Source: Chloroflexia bacterium
GTDB taxonomy: Bacteria > Chloroflexota > Chloroflexia > Thermomicrobiales > UBA6265
Assembly: GCA_013696525.1 (NCBI GenBank)
Contig: JACCYK010000077.1
Span: forward strand, 1-6,898
Reading direction: 5' to 3'
Length of the DNA: 6,898 nucleotides
Position 1 is the stretch's first letter. The number at the start of each line of letters is the position of its first letter. A program made the translations under genes and the position numbers. Positions 5,241 through 6,898 of the stretch are shown one piece after another. Under the pieces are notes generated by a model. That model was not told the DNA's origin, did no database searches, and saw only the letters and a list, made by a program, of their open reading frames with translations.

Positions 5241-6089
5241 ATGACCCTTTCGGCCCAGGACAAGTACGACCAGCTCTCGGCCCTGCTGCGTGACATGGAG
5301 TCTGCCCTCGTCGCCTTCTCCGGCGGTGTCGATAGCACGCTGCTTCTGCGTGCCGCCCACGACGCCCTCGGCGATCGGGCCGTTGCCGCGACTGGTCTGT
5401 CGCAAACCTACGCGGACGAGGAAATGCGTGAAGCGAAGGCGATCGCGGTCGACATGGGGGTCGAGCACGTCATGGTGCAAACCATGGAGCTGACAGACCC
5501 TCGGTATGCTGACAATACTCATCAGCGGTGCTTCTTCTGCAAGAGCGAGCTTTACAACCGGCTCATCGATGTCGCTCGCGAGCGGGGCCTCCGACAAGTG
5601 ATTGACGGCTCAAACGCTGATGACCGGGGGGACTTCCGCCCCGGAATGCGAGCCGCGACGCAACTGGGCGTGCGAAGTCCGCTGCAAGAGGTCGATCTCA
5701 CGAAATCAGAAATCCGGCAGCTCTCGGCCGCGCTGGGGCTCCGTACCTGGGACAAGCCGGCGATGGCCTGTCTGTCATCACGCTTTGGTTACGGCGACCC
5801 GATTACGCCGGAAAAGTTGAAGCGGGTCGGCCTCGCCGAATCGAACTTGCGGCAGCTCGGCTATCGCGGCATCCGCGTCCGCCATCACGGAGACGTTGCC
5901 CGCTTGGAGTTTCCGCCGGAACGGCTTACGGAAGCGCTGGAACAGGCGGCCGCCATTGTCACCGCTGTCAAAGAGGCCGGCTACCGGTACGTGGCGCTCG
6001 ACCTGGAAGGATATCGATCCGGCAGCATGAACGAGGTACTGAATGCGCGTTTCAAGCCGGGGGGATTACGGCGTTCGAGCGCTGTTTGA
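5241..6089 (+). CDS. larE: LarE, ATP-dependent sulfur transferase for nickel-pincer-nucleotide synthesis
   Basis: LarE adenylylates a carboxylate of pyridinium-3,5-biscarboxylic acid mononucleotide and inserts sulfur, giving the thiocarboxylates that LarC later loads with nickel; the cofactor serves lactate racemase and relatives. The protein has 282 residues (L. plantarum LarE has 276). The PP-loop SGGVDS at 27-32 binds ATP. CFFC (97-100) and PAMACLSSRFGYG (173-185) are family signatures, and the conserved end GYRSGSMNEVL finishes at 267. It has exactly three cysteines: 97, 100 and 177. Cys177 corresponds to the sacrificial Cys176 of L. plantarum. The added CxxC pair is what homologues use to hold a [4Fe-4S] cluster that supplies sulfur catalytically. 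An in-frame TGA at 5226-5228 makes the ATG at 5241 the only plausible start. GAG (5232-5234) and a more distant AGGAG are possible ribosome sites. Partner genes larB and larC are not in the window. Residues 268-282 overlap the next gene. Confidence 0.93.
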   Translation: MTLSAQDKYDQLSALLRDMESALVAFSGGVDSTLLLRAAHDALGDRAVAATGLSQTYADEEMREAKAIAVDMGVEHVMVQTMELTDPRYADNTHQRCFFCKSELYNRLIDVARERGLRQVIDGSNADDRGDFRPGMRAATQLGVRSPLQEVDLTKSEIRQLSAALGLRTWDKPAMACLSSRFGYGDPITPEKLKRVGLAESNLRQLGYRGIRVRHHGDVARLEFPPERLTEALEQAAAIVTAVKEAGYRYVALDLEGYRSGSMNEVLNARFKPGGLRRSSAV

Positions 6090-6468
6090 TCTCGCGCTTC
6101 GCTTTGAGCAGGGCCCAACCCAAAGCCGCGACATCGCGACCCGCCGGGACATCCCCGAGGCGTATCTGCACCAGGTGTTGGGAGCCCTGAATCGAGCGGG
6201 ATTCGTGCGCAGCACGCGCGGACCACTGGGCGGCCACGAGCTCTGCCAGGCTCCCCACGATGTCTCGATCTGGGACATCCTCTCGGTCCTTGAGGGATCA
6301 GTGCGGAGTCCGGTTCCCACCGAGCAGGCCGCGTCCGGGGAGGATGTCGTCTATGACGTCTGGTGTGAGCTTCACGGTCGGTCCGTGGACTACTTGCGCT
6401 CGATCTCCCTGGCGACCTTGATCGAGCGTGAGCAAACGCGCGAACCGATCAGCAACTACAGCATTTGA
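6043..6468 (+). CDS. Rrf2-family transcriptional regulator without the IscR-type cysteine motif
   Basis: This is a 141-residue DNA-binding regulator. MRVSSRGDYGVRALFDLAL (1-19) is the standard Rrf2 opening, followed by a winged helix-turn-helix: QSRDIATRRDIPEAYLHQVL at 27-46, AGFVRSTRGPLGGHEL with the wing glycines at 52-67, and SIWDILSVLEGSV at 75-87. The C-terminal dimer helix is near 103-127. Only Cys68 and Cys108 are present. Aligned by the conserved tryptophan (107 here), the three cluster cysteines of IscR have no counterparts, so iron-sulfur sensing in the IscR manner is unlikely. It may sense another ligand, as cluster-free members such as CymR do. The ATG lies inside larE in a different frame, 47 bp overlapping, with GAGG (6033-6036) 6 bases upstream. 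The conserved N-terminus confirms this start. Co-transcription and translational coupling with larE are likely. Regulation of larE is inferred from position. Confidence 0.9.
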   Translation: MRVSSRGDYGVRALFDLALRFEQGPTQSRDIATRRDIPEAYLHQVLGALNRAGFVRSTRGPLGGHELCQAPHDVSIWDILSVLEGSVRSPVPTEQAASGEDVVYDVWCELHGRSVDYLRSISLATLIEREQTREPISNYSI

Positions 6469-6481
6469 TCCATACGTGTGT

Positions 6482-6506
6482 GATGTCCGCCAAGACATCC
6501 GCATTT
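6482..6506 (+). terminator. Weak terminator candidate after the larE-Rrf2 pair
   Basis: GATGTC (6482-6487) and GACATC (6494-6499) form a perfect 6-bp stem with a 6-base loop, starting 13 bases after the Rrf2 stop. A T-containing stretch (ATTTAAGTTTT, from 6503) follows. The stem is short and not GC-rich, so termination would be inefficient unless Rho helps. Confidence 0.35.
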
Positions 6507-6528
6507 AAGTTTTGCCAACATGCTTCCA

Positions 6529-6548
6529 GCGCCGTTAAAGCGCGGCGC
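6529..6548 (-). terminator. GC-rich hairpin, candidate end of the tRNA transcript
   Basis: GCGCCG (6529-6534) pairs with CGGCGC (6543-6548) around an 8-base loop. On the minus strand it lies about 38 bases past the 3' end of tRNA-Asn. No T run follows in that direction, so it could be a processing or stalling structure instead. It could also serve the convergent plus-strand transcript. Confidence 0.3.
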
Positions 6549-6585
6549 CGGGTCGATACATCGCTCGGCGCACCGCGTTTGGCGG

Positions 6586-6657
6586 CTCCCCGACTAGGAC
6601 TCGAACCTAGAACCTACCGGTTAACAGCCGGTCGCTCTACCATTGAGCTATCGGGGA
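6586..6657 (-). tRNA. tRNA-Asn(GTT)
   Basis: The 72-base gene folds into a full cloverleaf. The acceptor stem is a perfect 7 bp (TCCCCGA with TCGGGGA), the D stem is GCTC/GAGC with loop AATGGTA, the anticodon stem is ACCGG/CCGGT with loop CTGTTAA, the variable loop has 5 bases (AGGTT), and the T stem CTAGG/CCTAG carries loop TTCGAGT. The anticodon GTT is at 6623-6625 and reads asparagine codons AAC and AAT. The discriminator base is G, as usual for bacterial tRNA-Asn. The genomic bases after it are CCG rather than CCA, so the CCA end must be added by nucleotidyltransferase. It is convergent with the larE-Rrf2 pair. Confidence 0.97.
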
Positions 6658-6676
6658 ACAGTTAATTGTCGGCCGC

Positions 6677-6685
6677 AGTGTACCA
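6677..6685 (-). promoter_or_regulatory. Extended -10 promoter candidate for tRNA-Asn
   Basis: On the minus strand this reads TGGTACACT, fitting the TGnTATAAT extended -10 pattern with TACACT as the hexamer. It ends 19 bases upstream of the mature tRNA 5' end, leaving room for a leader of roughly 12 bases. TTGACG at 6693-6698 resembles a -35 but is only 10 bases away, too close to pair with this -10. Confidence 0.4.
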
Positions 6686-6739
6686 CACTCCGCGTCAACC
6701 GGCGCACCATCGTTATCCATCGTCGGTCGGCCCGGTGGC

Positions 6740-6898
6740 TCAGGATTCCTGATCGCGGTTTGGCCAGCCAACTGTCGCCTGGTCGGGTGGTCGTTCTTGG
6801 CGCTCCGGCTCGGCCGGGAACGGGGCCAACATGTCAGCCCTGCCCGATCCATAGCCGTTCTGATGCTCGTCTCGACCATTGAGCCCCGGGTCATGCAG
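6740..6898 (-). CDS. Possible C-terminal end of an unidentified protein (5' partial)
   Basis: The minus-strand frame entering at 6898 stays open for 52 codons to a TGA at 6740-6742. It is hydrophilic and rich in Pro, Glu, Arg, Asp and Gln (for example PAEPERQERPPDQATVG), looks disordered, and has no recognisable domain. Third positions are moderately GC-rich. An alternative minus-strand frame also runs through here, but it continues into the tRNA gene and is less credible. The next feature downstream is the tRNA promoter region, which fits a gene ending here. The identity is unknown and the call is tentative. Confidence 0.3.
   Translation of the reverse strand: MHDPGLNGRDEHQNGYGSGRADMLAPFPAEPERQERPPDQATVGWPNRDQES

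Noticed and set aside
4624..5244. A 206-codon plus-strand frame across the zinc-ribbon gene and the divergent gap
   Set aside because: It overlaps a gene with a clear zinc ribbon and strong ribosome site, and its product is Arg/Ser-rich with no domain.
5037..5597. A 186-codon minus-strand frame opposite the start of larE
   Set aside because: It is antisense to the PP-loop and CxxC region of larE, and its product has no recognisable motif.
6637..6894. An 85-codon minus-strand frame at the right end
   Set aside because: It runs into the tRNA-Asn gene and shows no domain. The other minus-strand frame ending at 6740 is a more plausible gene end.

Overview
The window is GC-rich bacterial chromosome. 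It carries one transporter operon on the minus strand, a divergent pair of small loci in the middle, and a tRNA gene on the right. The best hint to lineage is the substrate-binding protein: its Sec signal peptide is followed directly by a QDATPAASP-type linker, a style I associate with Thermomicrobia-like Chloroflexota. High GC at third codon positions and GTG starts preceded by strong Shine-Dalgarno sites fit that. This placement is an inference from style, not from a marker gene.

Layout. (1) Positions 1-167 hold the C-terminal end of a plus-strand gene with an Arg/Gly/Pro/Asp tail built from in-phase 21-bp repeats. A terminator-like hairpin follows it at 195-232. (2) Positions 374-4239, minus strand, form a three-gene operon read right to left: family 5 extracellular substrate-binding protein, DppB-type permease, DppC-type permease. 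A 9-bp stem-loop separates the first gene from the permeases, and a long GC-rich hairpin (290-343) follows the last gene. The two ATPase genes such a transporter needs are not in the window, and the next locus is convergent, so they must be encoded elsewhere. (3) Positions 4470-4907, minus strand, encode a small zinc-ribbon protein with one membrane segment. (4) A 333-bp divergent intergenic region (4908-5240) separates it from larE (5241-6089, plus). LarE is a PP-loop sulfur transferase of nickel-pincer-nucleotide cofactor synthesis. It overlaps by 47 bp an Rrf2-family regulator gene (6043-6468). (5) At the right end there is a minus-strand tRNA-Asn(GTT) gene (6586-6657) with an extended -10 promoter candidate, and possibly the C-terminal end of another minus-strand gene (6740-6898).

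How the parts may work together. The substrate-binding protein captures an oligopeptide or similar solute outside the membrane, and the two permeases form the channel, driven by ATPases from another locus. LarE would deliver sulfur to a pyridinium dinucleotide precursor. It has exactly three cysteines (97, 100, 177), in the arrangement expected of the iron-sulfur-cluster version of the enzyme rather than the sacrificial single-cysteine version. The overlapping Rrf2 gene is probably co-transcribed and translationally coupled to larE, and may regulate it, although it lacks the three-cysteine cluster motif of IscR-type members. Family 5 binding proteins include nickel binders as well as peptide binders, so a nickel link between the two halves is conceivable, but nothing in the sequence establishes it.

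Most of the window is ordinary metabolic and transport sequence. I see no CRISPR array, insertion sequence or phage gene. The items most worth a second look are the larE/Rrf2 overlap, the cluster-type LarE, the EF-hand-like loop in the binding protein and the RNA hairpins placed at operon boundaries.
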